A stretch of 64,000 nt of DNA from Methanofollis formosanus (GTDB lineage Archaea; Halobacteriota; Methanomicrobia; Methanomicrobiales; Methanofollaceae), in the NCBI RefSeq assembly GCF_019633745.1, contig NZ_CP037968.1:1308789-1372788 (forward strand), given 5' to 3'. Of this stretch, positions 19,110 through 28,214 are shown in pieces (the stretch's first letter is position 1; each line of letters starts with the position of its first letter). The position numbers and the translations under genes were made by a program. The notes under the pieces are model-generated. The model was given only the letters and a program-made list of their open reading frames with translations, ran no database searches and was not told the origin of the DNA.

Positions 19110-19874
19110 TCAGCCCATATTGCAGGTGCTCTTCTCCTCCTCCAGCCACCCGGCCAGCGAGCGCTGGACATATCTCGCGAGGGGGATGTTCGACCCGAAC
19201 ACTCCAATGCGTTCGGAACCCGTCCCCCCGATATGGATGAAATCTTTCTCGTCGACAAAGATGACGCACTCCATGCTGACCCCGTCGGTTATCATGTGCT
19301 GATCGTCGAGCAAACCGGCAACAATACCGCTGGCCGCATAGATCGGGAGATCGATCCCGGCATAGGCACGAGCGTCGCGGACGATGATCGCAAGATCGAT
19401 CCGCCGGTCGAGTGCCCTGAGGGCCCTGAGGTGCTGCTGCAAGAACACGGGGGTATGACAGAGGATGGTCATCCGATCCTTCGTCTTCCTGAAGAGTGAA
19501 TTGAGATGATTCTCGATCGCCCACTCGCTCTTCAGCAGGATCACCGGTTCGGGGGAACGGTGCTGAGGGAAGGAAACCGCATGGATCGCCTCGCGCGTCT
19601 CCTCCAGGGAGCGGATCGAGTCTTCTTTCAGGCGGTCGATCACCTGATCGGGGTCGAGAAGATAGAACGAGGTGGGCGTACCCTCGATCACGCCGATGAA
19701 ACCCCGGCGCACAAGGTCGTGGAGGATCTCGTAGATCCGCCCACGCGGCACCGCGCTCACCTCATGGATGTCCCGTGCGGTGGCCTTTCTGAGACCGACG
19801 AGGGCGGCATAGATCTTCGCTTCATACTCGTTGAGCCCGAGGTTGCGGAGCAGGGGGACGATCTCATCTGCCAT
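19110..19874 (-). CDS. TrmB-family transcriptional regulator
   Basis: 254 residues. An N-terminal TrmB winged helix (LLRNLGLNEYEAKIYAALVG, AVPRGRIYEILHDLVRRGFI) is followed by a C-terminal effector-like domain containing IYAASGIVAG and GVSMECVIFVDEKDFIHIGG, resembling the ligand or dimerisation half of TrmB regulators. The family usually senses sugars or redox and metabolic signals; the ligand here is unknown. The start is ATG 19874 with GAGGAG just upstream. It stands alone on its strand, so no target is suggested by context. Confidence 0.88.
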   Translation of the reverse strand: MADEIVPLLRNLGLNEYEAKIYAALVGLRKATARDIHEVSAVPRGRIYEILHDLVRRGFIGVIEGTPTSFYLLDPDQVIDRLKEDSIRSLEETREAIHAVSFPQHRSPEPVILLKSEWAIENHLNSLFRKTKDRMTILCHTPVFLQQHLRALRALDRRIDLAIIVRDARAYAGIDLPIYAASGIVAGLLDDQHMITDGVSMECVIFVDEKDFIHIGGTGSERIGVFGSNIPLARYVQRSLAGWLEEEKSTCNMG

Positions 19875-20145
19875 TGCTCCTCTGTTGGGTTGCAACAGGG
19901 GTAATGATTATCGATGAGGACGGGACCACGCGGCAGAACGGGAGGTAGGAGGTGCGGATCCAGCCAGATCCGGCCCCGATGCGCCGCCCAGAACAGGAAA
20001 CGACGGCGCGCCGACGCCACGCGGAGATCACGGAGAGACGGCGAGGCCAATTTCAACCACATTCTGCCGTTTTTTTACCTGAAACTTCACCGAGTTGCAC
20101 CAACACTATATGATAGAATTGCCGAAGGGTGTGAGGAAAGATGGC

Positions 20146-20568
20146 ATGAACCCTCCGCATATCATGGACCAGGAGCACAAAGCGATCGCACACTCACCTC
20201 GATCCACTTCTCCGGATCATGGGGATCCGGGACCTGAAGAGGCGGCCACATCACGGATCTGGGGTGAAGCCGGGTTTCTGCCTCCGCCAGTCTGCCGGGA
20301 CGCAGTGGAACTCCTTCATCTTCTCGCGATGGAGGACGAGACAGCAGAAGGGGACGGCATCGCCCTCATCATCGGAATGACCATGCAGGCCCTGAGACTC
20401 TCGAGGAGCAGGTTTCATATCACCGACCTTCACAAACTTGAGGAGATCGCTCTCGAATACGGCGTAGCGGTTGCAGGGAGAGATGCCGACGCGATCGCCC
20501 GTGACGTGACCGAGATGATCATCGCCGACTACGCCCAGACACCCAACACACCGATGGAAACACCATGA
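20146..20568 (+). CDS. Small protein resembling a helical segment of Ni-CODH, upstream of RND exporter
   Basis: 140 residues from ATG 20146, which has GAGG 9 bases upstream and a TATA-like CACTATATG about 40 bases upstream. The first 50 residues are polar and low in structure. The rest is helical. The segment HITDLHKLEEIALEYGV then AGRDADAIARDV and IADY matches from memory the pattern IxDxxKLxxIAxxxG...G...IAxxV...AD(F/Y) found after the N-terminal cysteine clusters in CooS-type carbon monoxide dehydrogenases. The cluster cysteines themselves are absent, so it cannot be a working dehydrogenase. Its stop overlaps the exporter start (ATGA), implying co-translation. The function is unknown. Confidence 0.65.
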   Translation: MNPPHIMDQEHKAIAHSPRSTSPDHGDPGPEEAATSRIWGEAGFLPPPVCRDAVELLHLLAMEDETAEGDGIALIIGMTMQALRLSRSRFHITDLHKLEEIALEYGVAVAGRDADAIARDVTEMIIADYAQTPNTPMETP

Positions 20569-22877
20569 AACGACTTTACGCCCTCCTTGCAGGGGCCATC
20601 AACACCAGGCCGTATGTCGTTCTCGGGATCGCCGCGGCGATCTTCATGTTCGCCCTCTTCGGCCTCTCGATGGTGGGCATGGAGACCGGGGACGACACGT
20701 ACATCGACAAGACCACCCCCCGAGGCGCCACGCTCGCCCATTATGTCGACACCTACGGTTCGGACGCCATCATGCTCATCTTCGAGAGCGACGACGTCAC
20801 CGACCCTGAGGTGCTCGCGTACATCGATAGTCTCGAAGACGACATCAGAAACGAGCAGTATGTCGATCAGGTCTCGGGCATACCCGACCTGATGAAACAG
20901 GCGAACGGGGGCGGCATGCCCGTCTCGAAGGGCGAGGTGAACGCCGTCCTGGCGCAGGCGCCGCCGGGCACCCTCGACCGCTACCTCCCCTCCAGGCTCA
21001 TGACCATCGTCGGCATCACCATCCAGCCCGGTGTTGCCAGCAGCGTCCAGGAGCAGGTGCTCGACAATGTCAGGACCGTCATCGAGATCTCAGAACCGCC
21101 GGCCGGGGTCGCGGTCACGGTCTCAGGAACTCCGGCGTTCTCGCAGGAGATGGGGCAGGAGATGGGACAGTCGATGGGCATGCTCATCATGGCGGCGATG
21201 CTCCTGATGGTCCTTGCCGTGACGTTCCTCTTCTCCCATGTTCGCTACCGCCTCCTCCCGGTCTTTATCGTGGGGACCGGCCTGATCCTCACCTTCGGGT
21301 TCATGGGGCTCGCGGGGATCCCGATCAGCATGACGGTCATCGGCGCCTTCCCGGTGCTCATCGGGATCGGGATCGACTATGCGATCCAGTTCCATTCACG
21401 GTTCGACGAGGAGCGGCGGCAGGCATCCATCCCCGAAGCCGTGACGGCGACGGTTACCAGGGCGGGGCCGTCGGTGCTCGTCGCCATGGTGGCGACCTCG
21501 ATCGGGTTCATCGCCATGTTCGTCTCCCCGGTCCCGATGGTCGCCGACTTCGGGGTCACCTGCACCATCGGCGTCGTCTCCTGTTATCTTGCGGCGCTGG
21601 TCGTCGTCCCGGTCTTCGGGACTCTCATGAAATACCGGCCGAAAGAGGGGACCGGGAAACTCGACGACGTGGAGGCCTGCGAACTCGATTGGGAGGGGTG
21701 CGAGGAGGAACCGACGCATGCCGCGGGGTCGCGCGGTTCGCTCATCGAGCGTTACAACCATATCCTCGGGAAGAGCGCGTACTGGATCGCGAAAAATCCG
21801 GTCCCGGTCCTGCTGATCTTCGGGCTGGTCGCCTTCACCGGGTTATACCTTGACCAGGACGTCCCGATCAATGCCGACGAGGAGACCTTTGTCCCGCAGG
21901 ACATGCCGGCCCTCCAGGACATGAAGAAGGTGACGCGGACGATGGGGTCGACGAACACGGTCCCGATCATCGTGACCGGCGACGATGTGCTCGGCATGGA
22001 TACCATCGGCTGGATCGACGAGTTCGGGGCGTACGAGTTGCGGACCAACGACAAGGTCACCGGCGTCACGAGCATCGCCACCCTGATCAGGCAGTACAAC
22101 AACGGCGTCCTCCCGACGACCGAGAGCGAGGTCAGGGTGGTGCTCGCCGGGATCCCGGAGGATATGAAGGCCCGGTACCTGAACGGCGGGATGGAGGCGG
22201 TGATGGAGTTCACCACCGTCGACATGGAACTGGACGTGGCCAGGTCGATGATCAAGAACATGGAGAAGGACGTCGAGTGGATGGAGGCGCCGCCCGGAAC
22301 GCACGCCAGGGTGACCGGCGGCACCGAGATGTTCGCCTCGCTGATGGACGACATCGCGACGTCGAAGACGATGATGGTCCTGGCGGGTTTCGTCTTCATC
22401 CTCGGGTTCCTCCTCCTGGTGTACCGGAAGGCGAACGCCGTCACGCCTCTCATCCCGATCGTCATGATCGTCGGGTGGAACGGGGCGATCATGTACTTCC
22501 TCGGCCTCGACTACACCCCGATGACCGCCACCCTCGGGTCCATGACCATCGGGGTGGCCTCGGAGTACACGATCCTGATCATGGAACGGTGCGAGGAGGA
22601 ACTTGCCAGGGGTCTCGACATCTACGAGGCGATCCAGATGAGCGTGCAGAAGATCGGGACCGCGGTCACGGTCTCGGGGATGACGACGGTCTTCGGGTTC
22701 TCGGCGCTGACGCTCTCGGCCTTCAACATCATCTCGAACTTCGGGACCGTGACGGTGATCACCGTTGGGTTCTCGCTGGTGGGAGCGATCCTGGTCATGC
22801 CGGCGGTCCTCTCCCTGATGTACCGCTTCACCCACCGCGGGGACGGAGCGGAGAATCAGGCGGCAGCGACGGCGTAG
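20565..22877 (+). CDS. RND-superfamily exporter (HAE3/MMPL type)
   Basis: 770 residues with the RND architecture: one N-terminal membrane helix, a large extracytoplasmic loop, a five-helix bundle, then the same again (about 12 helices). Family segments include GIPISMTVIGAFPVLIGIG followed by DYAIQFHSRFDEE in the first half and MTIGVASEYTILIMERCEEE in the second. It is driven by an ion gradient; archaeal HAE3 proteins are suspected to move lipids or hopanoid-like hydrophobic molecules, and the substrate is unknown here. It is coupled by a 4-base overlap to the preceding CODH-like gene. Confidence 0.93.
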   Translation: MKRLYALLAGAINTRPYVVLGIAAAIFMFALFGLSMVGMETGDDTYIDKTTPRGATLAHYVDTYGSDAIMLIFESDDVTDPEVLAYIDSLEDDIRNEQYVDQVSGIPDLMKQANGGGMPVSKGEVNAVLAQAPPGTLDRYLPSRLMTIVGITIQPGVASSVQEQVLDNVRTVIEISEPPAGVAVTVSGTPAFSQEMGQEMGQSMGMLIMAAMLLMVLAVTFLFSHVRYRLLPVFIVGTGLILTFGFMGLAGIPISMTVIGAFPVLIGIGIDYAIQFHSRFDEERRQASIPEAVTATVTRAGPSVLVAMVATSIGFIAMFVSPVPMVADFGVTCTIGVVSCYLAALVVVPVFGTLMKYRPKEGTGKLDDVEACELDWEGCEEEPTHAAGSRGSLIERYNHILGKSAYWIAKNPVPVLLIFGLVAFTGLYLDQDVPINADEETFVPQDMPALQDMKKVTRTMGSTNTVPIIVTGDDVLGMDTIGWIDEFGAYELRTNDKVTGVTSIATLIRQYNNGVLPTTESEVRVVLAGIPEDMKARYLNGGMEAVMEFTTVDMELDVARSMIKNMEKDVEWMEAPPGTHARVTGGTEMFASLMDDIATSKTMMVLAGFVFILGFLLLVYRKANAVTPLIPIVMIVGWNGAIMYFLGLDYTPMTATLGSMTIGVASEYTILIMERCEEELARGLDIYEAIQMSVQKIGTAVTVSGMTTVFGFSALTLSAFNIISNFGTVTVITVGFSLVGAILVMPAVLSLMYRFTHRGDGAENQAAATA

Positions 22878-22938
22878 AGGGGATCGGTCCCTCCGGTTTT
22901 CATCATTTTTTCGCTGCAACTCGAAGAAATTTGTTTTT

Positions 22939-22995
22939 TGGCTCTGGAGAATTCGGCATGAACCCCCGGCTCAAGCATACGGGATGAAAATTCTC
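22939..22995 (-). repeat. Hairpin element copy 7
   Basis: Read on the minus strand: TTTTCATCCCGTATGCT, stem TGAGCC/GGTTCA, then TGCCGAATTCTCCAGAGCC, then an A-run. It lies about 60 bases after the exporter stop, beyond two T-runs. Confidence 0.7.
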
Positions 22996-23089
22996 TTTAG
23001 TCTCGAGGGCGTGTGGATCCATGCTCCTTCGTCGGATCATGACCCTCCCTCGGGCCACCACCTCCTTGCCGGCCCCGCCCCATCTCCTC

Positions 23090-23640
23090 GCGAGACAGCA
23101 GGAACGATCGTGCGATAAGGGGCGGCACGGTCTGATCAGCATACCATCCCGGTATCATGACCCCGAGGATAGATCCGGGACGGGAGAGGGCCGATCATTT
23201 TTCAGCGGGATCACACTCCCTTGCCGCCCGTCGGCTATCTTCTCGCGAGACAACAGAAAAGATTCGACGATGATGGGGACGGCACATTCTGATCGGCACG
23301 CCGTCCCGCTTTCATGACCCCGAAGATAGAACCGGGCCGGGAAAGGGGCGATCATTCTTCACCAGGAACACGCGTGATGCCGTCCCCCGCCCTATCTTCT
23401 CGCGAAATACCAGAACAGATCGATGATGATGATGGGACGGCATGGTCTGATCAGTATGCCGTCCTGGTATCATGACCCCGAGGATAGAACCGGGACGGGA
23501 GAGGGCCGATCGTTTTTCAGCGGCATCACACTCCCTTGCCACCCGTCGGCTATCTTCTCGCGAGACGGCAGGAACGATCGTGCGGTAGAGGGCGGCACGG
23601 TCTGATCATCACACTCGCCCTGTCGCCCCGACCCCGAAGA
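23090..23640 (+). repeat. Tandem array A, about 157-bp units
   Basis: The landmark CATGACCCCGA(A/G)GATAGA recurs at 23156, 23313 and 23471, with a degenerate copy near 23627, a period of 157-158 bp. Each unit also has GCCGTCCC/GGGACGGC inverted repeats and a TCTCGCGAGA or TCTCGCGAAA site. It has the same orientation as array C and is inverted relative to array B. Confidence 0.85.
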
Positions 23641-24077
23641 TCAAAGTGCGATGGCCACACCGCAGATCCCCGCTCATCGACTTGCGGCAAAACACCAGAG
23701 ACGAACGCAGGCCACCGTCGTCCTCCGCCCAATTCTCATGGGAGATGGCAGGAAAGATCGTACGATAGGGAGCAGCGCGTCGGATCATCACGCCTTCCCC
23801 CTCATGAACAGGGGTATCGATGGCACGGGGGAGACAGACCGATCAGAAGGGCCATCCCACGAAATGAACGAAGAATGCGAACCTGCTCTCTTGTACCCGG
23901 GGAAAAGCCCTCGAGCAGGCGGCACCACGCTCTTCACGATATTATCTGGCAACTATGAGTGGAGAGCCCGCATGATCTGCAGAGCCGATCGGTTGTCTTC
24001 TCAGACCCCCTTTCTGAAACCCCCACCGAGAAGAAAAACGCTCCCGCTCACCGAAGAAGATCACTCGAAAACAAGAG

Positions 24078-24150
24078 GGCCGGGGCCGAGATTCGAACCC
24101 GGGTCGGGGGATCCACAGTCCCCTAGGATGACCAACTACCCCACCCCGGC
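24078..24150 (-). tRNA. tRNA-His (anticodon GTG)
   Basis: On the minus strand, a complete cloverleaf: acceptor GCCGGGG / CCCCGGC, D-arm GGTAGTTGGTCATCC, anticodon stem GGGGA/TCCCC with loop CTGTGGA (anticodon at 24114-24116), and T-loop GGTTCGAATC. The discriminator is C73, as expected for tRNA-His. The encoded base before position 1 is T, so the G-1 identity base must be added after transcription. No CCA is encoded. No intron is seen. Confidence 0.93.
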
Positions 24151-24288
24151 AAAAGGCTTCTACTATGTTACATGCCACCACAGATTAACCTATCGGCACC
24201 GGAGGGCCGCAGAACGCCGGTCTGCCCGCATCCGGCCATCATACCGGAACAGGCGCGGGGGAGGAGAGCATTAATACGGGGAGGCGCC

Positions 24289-24297
24289 TTAATATAG
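24289..24297 (+). promoter_or_regulatory. Candidate TATA box for infB
   Basis: TTAATATAG in an otherwise GC-rich stretch. If used, it implies a leader of about 125 bases before the infB start. A second AT-rich site at about 24368-24376 is an alternative. Confidence 0.35.
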
Positions 24298-24448
24298 TCA
24301 AAAACCTACCTCCCGGGAGAGGCAGGAATTTTGCGAGCGTGTGAGACGGCACCGGTTCTTCGGAGGGCAAAAAATATTCGGGTTGCCGTCCACCGACCCG
24401 CCAGAGCGAGGCGTTGCAGATCAGTGCATGAAAGGGGGCGTGGAACCA

Positions 24449-26260
24449 ATGGGCAAAAAGAAAAAAAAGGAATCACAGAAGAGCGAAGGACCCGCGATCA
24501 GGACGCCGATCGTCTGCGTCCTCGGGCACGTCGACCACGGCAAGACCTCACTCCTCGACTGGATCCGGGGATCCTCGGTGACCGCCGGCGAGGCCGGGGC
24601 GATCACCCAGCACATCGGGGCGACGGTCGTCCCTCTTGATGCCATCCAGAAGATGAGCGGTGCGTTTGAAAAACTGAAGGTCAACGTCCCCGGCCTCCTC
24701 TTCATCGACACCCCCGGCCACCACGCCTTCACGACGCTCCGCGCACGGGGCGGCGCCCTCGCCGACATGGCCATCCTGGTCGTGGACATCAACGAAGGCT
24801 TCCAGCCGCAGACCATCGAGGCCCTCGAGATTCTCAGGACATACCGCACCCCCTTCGTCGTGGCCGCCACCAAGGTCGACCGTATCCACGGATGGCGGGT
24901 CAACAAAAACGCACCCTTCAGAAAGACCTTCGAGACCCAGGGCGACCGCGTGAAGATGGACCTGGAGAACAAGACCTATGAACTGATCGGCACCCTCTCC
25001 GAGAAGGGCTTCAACTGCGAACGCTTCGACCGGGTCTCGGACTTCGCCAAGAACATCGCCATCGTCCCGGTCTCAGGGGTCACCGGCGAGGGCGTGCCCG
25101 ACCTGCTCCTCATGCTCGTCGGCCTTGCCCAGCGCTACATGACCGAGGCGCTCGAAGTCTCGGTCGACGGCCCGGGTACGGGGACGGTCCTCGAAGTGAA
25201 AGAGGAGCGCGGCCTCGGGATGACCCTTGACGTCATCCTCTACGACGGCACCCTCTCGGTCGGCGATGAGGTGGCCGTCGCCACCACGGACGGCGTGGTC
25301 AACACCAAGATCCGTTCTCTTCTCAAGCCGCGGCCGATGTCTGAGATCCTGGTCGAGGAAAAATTCGAGCGCGTCAAATCGGTCACCGCCGCATCAGGGA
25401 TCAAGGTCTCGGCACCCAGACTCGAGAACGTCGTCGCGGGATCGCCGCTGCGGGCCATCCCGGCCTCCGAGGATATCGACGCCATCAACGAGGAGGTCCG
25501 CCGCGAGGTCGAGGAGATCCACGTCGACCTCTCAGACGAAGGGATCTTCATCAAGGCCGACACCATCGGAGCCCTCGAAGCCCTGGCCAAAGAACTGCAG
25601 GGGCACGGGATCAAGATCCTGAAGGCCGAGGTCGGGCCGGTGAGCCGCCACGACCTCATCGAGGTCGAGACGATCAAAGAGCCCTTGAACGCCGTGCTCC
25701 TCGCCTTCAACACCCCCCTGCTCCCGGACGCCATCGAGATCCTCAAACAGCCGACCTGCAAGGTCTCGGTCTTCGTCGGCGACGTCATCTATCAACTCAT
25801 CGACGAGTACACCGAGTGGGTCGAGGAACAGAAACGCAAGATCGAAGCGGCACGCTTCGAACGGATCATCCTCCCGGCCAAGGTCACCATCCTCGAGGGG
25901 TGCGTCTTCAGGCAGAGCAACCCGGCCGTGGTGGGGGTCAGGGTGCTCGGCGGAAAACTGAGGAGCGGCGTGCGGTTGATGCGCAGGGACAGCAAAGCGG
26001 TCGGAACCGTCAAGACCATCCAGGTCGCGCAGGAGAACGTTCCCGAGGCTGACGCCGGCGCCGAGGTCGCGGTCGCGATCGAAGGTGCAACCGTCGGACG
26101 GCAGATCAACGAGAAAGACGATCTCTATGCATATATCCCGGAAAACCACGTGAAAGTCCTGGAAACCCAGATGATCTCCACCCTGAACCCAGGGATGCGC
26201 GAGGTGCTCGAGGAGTACACCACGATCAGGAGGAAGGACAATCCCTTCTGGGGCAAGTAG
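24449..26260 (+). CDS. infB: Translation initiation factor aIF5B
   Basis: A 603-residue GTPase that promotes ribosomal subunit joining. The start MGKKKKKESQ at 24449 is preferred over the ATG at 24428 by length and family; GGGGGCGTGG precedes it. G-motifs are GHVDHGKT (about 26-33), DTPGHHAF and ATKVD. Domain II (beta barrel), domain III and the C-terminal domain IV (FERIILPAKVTILEGCVFRQ) are all present at normal archaeal length. No intein is seen, although this gene hosts one in some archaea. rps6e follows 72 bases downstream with its own TATA-like site. Confidence 0.96.
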   Translation: MGKKKKKESQKSEGPAIRTPIVCVLGHVDHGKTSLLDWIRGSSVTAGEAGAITQHIGATVVPLDAIQKMSGAFEKLKVNVPGLLFIDTPGHHAFTTLRARGGALADMAILVVDINEGFQPQTIEALEILRTYRTPFVVAATKVDRIHGWRVNKNAPFRKTFETQGDRVKMDLENKTYELIGTLSEKGFNCERFDRVSDFAKNIAIVPVSGVTGEGVPDLLLMLVGLAQRYMTEALEVSVDGPGTGTVLEVKEERGLGMTLDVILYDGTLSVGDEVAVATTDGVVNTKIRSLLKPRPMSEILVEEKFERVKSVTAASGIKVSAPRLENVVAGSPLRAIPASEDIDAINEEVRREVEEIHVDLSDEGIFIKADTIGALEALAKELQGHGIKILKAEVGPVSRHDLIEVETIKEPLNAVLLAFNTPLLPDAIEILKQPTCKVSVFVGDVIYQLIDEYTEWVEEQKRKIEAARFERIILPAKVTILEGCVFRQSNPAVVGVRVLGGKLRSGVRLMRRDSKAVGTVKTIQVAQENVPEADAGAEVAVAIEGATVGRQINEKDDLYAYIPENHVKVLETQMISTLNPGMREVLEEYTTIRRKDNPFWGK

Positions 26261-26283
26261 TATTTAATAATGGTATCATCCAA

Positions 26284-26290
26284 TTTTATA
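26284..26290 (+). promoter_or_regulatory. Candidate TATA box for rps6e
   Basis: TTTTATA about 45 bases upstream of the rps6e ATG in the AT-rich spacer after infB. The Shine-Dalgarno AAGGAG lies between it and the start. S6e may also be read through from infB. Confidence 0.4.
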
Positions 26291-26332
26291 GACAGGTTCT
26301 GATAGTATCAGGATGAGAAGGAGTCAGAGATA

Positions 26333-26737
26333 ATGGTCGATTTCAAGGTTGTCGTTTCAGACAGGAAGGCGGGCCGCGCCTACAATATTGAGGCCAGCGG
26401 GGCTGCAGCCTCCGGATTTGTCGGGAAGAAGATCGGCGACGAGGTGGACGGCACGCCTCTCGGACTTGCGGGCTACACGCTCCAGATCTCCGGCGGCTCC
26501 GATAAGACCGGGATCGCAGCCAGAAAGGACCTGCCGGGCGCGGGCCGCAGGCGGATCCTCCTCTCGGAGGGCTTCGGGTTCCACCCTGAACTCGACGGTG
26601 AGCGGCGCAGGAAGACGATCAGAGGCAACGAGGTCACGCAGGACTTCGTCCAGATCAACACTATCGTCTCGGCATACGGTGCCCAGACTCTCGAGGAGAT
26701 CTTCGGGAAGTCTGAGGAAGAAGCAGCAGCAGAGTAA
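26333..26737 (+). CDS. rps6e: 30S ribosomal protein S6e
   Basis: A 134-residue small-subunit protein. N-terminal VDFKVVVSDRKAGRAYNIE, then FVGKKIGDEVDG, GYTLQISGGSDKTG and GRRRILLSEG are diagnostic for archaeal S6e. AGGAG lies 9 bases upstream of ATG 26333. It is placed between infB and a convergent DUF2240 gene. Confidence 0.96.
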   Translation: MVDFKVVVSDRKAGRAYNIEASGAAASGFVGKKIGDEVDGTPLGLAGYTLQISGGSDKTGIAARKDLPGAGRRRILLSEGFGFHPELDGERRRKTIRGNEVTQDFVQINTIVSAYGAQTLEEIFGKSEEEAAAE

Positions 26738-26745
26738 AAATAAAT

Positions 26746-27210
26746 CTATTTTTCTCCTGCCACTCCTTTCCGGATCGCAGGCAGGAGGTCAATCCATTCT
26801 ACACCGTAGCGCCGGGCAAGCAGGACCGCCGCGGCGCCGGCCCGGAGTTTGCCGTCGAACTCCTCGTCGGTCACCCGGTTCATCTCCGCGACCACCTCGC
26901 CGGTCTCGCGTTCCGTGGCCTGAGCGATCCGCTCGACGAGGTCGTGGCAGGGGTCCGGGGCATCGAAGACCTCGGGGCCGGGTTTGAACCCCAGCGGGAT
27001 CGCAACGGCCGAGACATCGATGAGCGGGGAGACGATGCCGTCCTCCACCTTCACCAGCCCGGCCGCCTCGGCCAGACGGACGACGGCGTTGGCCTGGTCG
27101 ACGTTCATCCATTTCCGGTCCAGGGCAAGGAAAAAGACGAACTGGCTCCGGTCCATCTCCCCTTTGTGCATCTGCTTGAAGGGGGCCGCGACCGTGACTT
27201 CGAGACTCAC
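26746..27210 (-). CDS. DUF2240-family protein
   Basis: 154 residues with the DUF2240 pattern: VTVAAPFKQMHKGEMDRSQF followed by FVFFLALDRKWMNVDQANAVV, and a small winged-helix-like segment AGLVKVEDGIV. The starting codon is GTG, overlapping the preceding gene's stop by 4 bases (GTGA), so the two are co-translated. This archaeal family is uncharacterised; the helical N-terminus could bind nucleic acid, but that is speculation. It is convergent with rps6e. Confidence 0.85.
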   Translation of the reverse strand: MSLEVTVAAPFKQMHKGEMDRSQFVFFLALDRKWMNVDQANAVVRLAEAAGLVKVEDGIVSPLIDVSAVAIPLGFKPGPEVFDAPDPCHDLVERIAQATERETGEVVAEMNRVTDEEFDGKLRAGAAAVLLARRYGVEWIDLLPAIRKGVAGEK

Positions 27211-27629
27211 TCGCAGGCACCCTTGAGACGGTCTCTCACGTCAAGCGCGTCCAGCGACCCGCCAGTCCCTTCTTTGACGACAAAGACCTCGGACTGCGGG
27301 CCGCGGTCGACGACCCTGACGAGGAAGGTGTTCTCAGAGACCGGCACCCGACCCTCGGGACGGAGGAGGGTCTCGTGGACCGAGAACCTGAAGTCCGCCG
27401 ACTCGGTCACCTCATTCGCAAGGCCGGGGAGGAGGTCGACCGGGAGGAAGCGCGTACGGTCGTCGGCGATCTCCAGAATCAGGTGGTGCTTGAAGAGGTC
27501 GCCCCCCTCCCGTCGGTTGGTATGGGTACGGTGGAGGGCGGCGATGGCCCCGATTGCCCGGGGGAACGGGACCATCAGGGAGAAATTGAGGTCAAAGCGG
27601 GTGGGGAAGCGGTAGTACACTCTGCGCAT
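27207..27629 (-). CDS. Conserved hypothetical protein coupled to DUF2240
   Basis: 140 residues, unrecognised. Begins MRRVYYRFPTRF and has a central HHLILEIADDRTRF strand pair and FLVRVVDRGPQSEVFVVKEG, reading as a small alpha/beta protein with no membrane or signal segment. The start is ATG 27629 with no clear ribosome site. The tight 4-base overlap with the DUF2240 gene suggests a shared function. Confidence 0.75.
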   Translation of the reverse strand: MRRVYYRFPTRFDLNFSLMVPFPRAIGAIAALHRTHTNRREGGDLFKHHLILEIADDRTRFLPVDLLPGLANEVTESADFRFSVHETLLRPEGRVPVSENTFLVRVVDRGPQSEVFVVKEGTGGSLDALDVRDRLKGACE

Positions 27630-27799
27630 TATAGAGGTATGTGCAGGTGGACCTGATAACTTCTGCTAATCGTTCCCGGCTTGAAGAAGGGGGGTATGAG
27701 TTTTTTGTACAACGGCCTGAGCGTCCCCCGGATCAGAACTTATATGAGCGCAGGGGGAGAGGGGGAGATGCCGCCGGGGGGCGGGGGAGTGGGTGAAGG

Positions 27800-28138
27800 G
27801 TGAAGAATAGGCAGGTCCTGGTCCACCTTACCGAGGCCGGCAAGGGAGAGACTGCGATGCGAAACGTCGAACACCTCCTCGAAGAGTTCGGGGACGATGT
27901 CGCCGCCGAAGTCGTGGCAAACGGCGACGGAGTGAAGGTGCTGCTCATCACCGGGCCGTACGGCGATGAGGTCCGGGCCCTCGCCGAAGCAGGGGTGCGC
28001 TTCGCGGTCTGTGCCCACAGTTGCAGGGCCCGGGGTTTCACGCGGGAGGACTTCCCGCGGGTCGTGACCGTCGTGCCCTCGGGGGTCGGCGAGATCGTGA
28101 GGAGAGAGGCCGAGGGGTTTGCGTACATCAGGCCGTGA
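27800..28138 (+). CDS. DsrE-family protein
   Basis: 112 residues. MRNVEHLLEEFGDDVAAEVVANGDGV followed by VRALAEAGVRFAVCAHSCRARG matches the DsrE/DsrF-like fold, with a Cys (VCAHSC) at the position often used for sulfur relay. A role in sulfur transfer is inferred from the family. The start is GTG 27800 with GGTGAAGG upstream. It is followed by array B. Confidence 0.85.
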   Translation: MKNRQVLVHLTEAGKGETAMRNVEHLLEEFGDDVAAEVVANGDGVKVLLITGPYGDEVRALAEAGVRFAVCAHSCRARGFTREDFPRVVTVVPSGVGEIVRREAEGFAYIRP

Positions 28139-28214
28139 ACGGTTGTTAAATAACTGAACTATAGGCTCCGGATGCCGGGGGGAGAGCCACTCCCCGGTCC
28201 CCCCATGCGACGGC

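Larger units (their letters stand above)
22878..24077. repeat. 1.2-kb non-coding region: hairpin element plus tandem array A
   Basis: No convincing gene. Inverted hairpin copy 7 lies at 22939-22995 behind the exporter gene. Array A occupies about 23090-23640. From there to about 23810 are decaying units (AGATGGCAGGAAAGATCG near 23740). The remainder to the tRNA is unique sequence with no recognisable signal. Confidence 0.7.
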
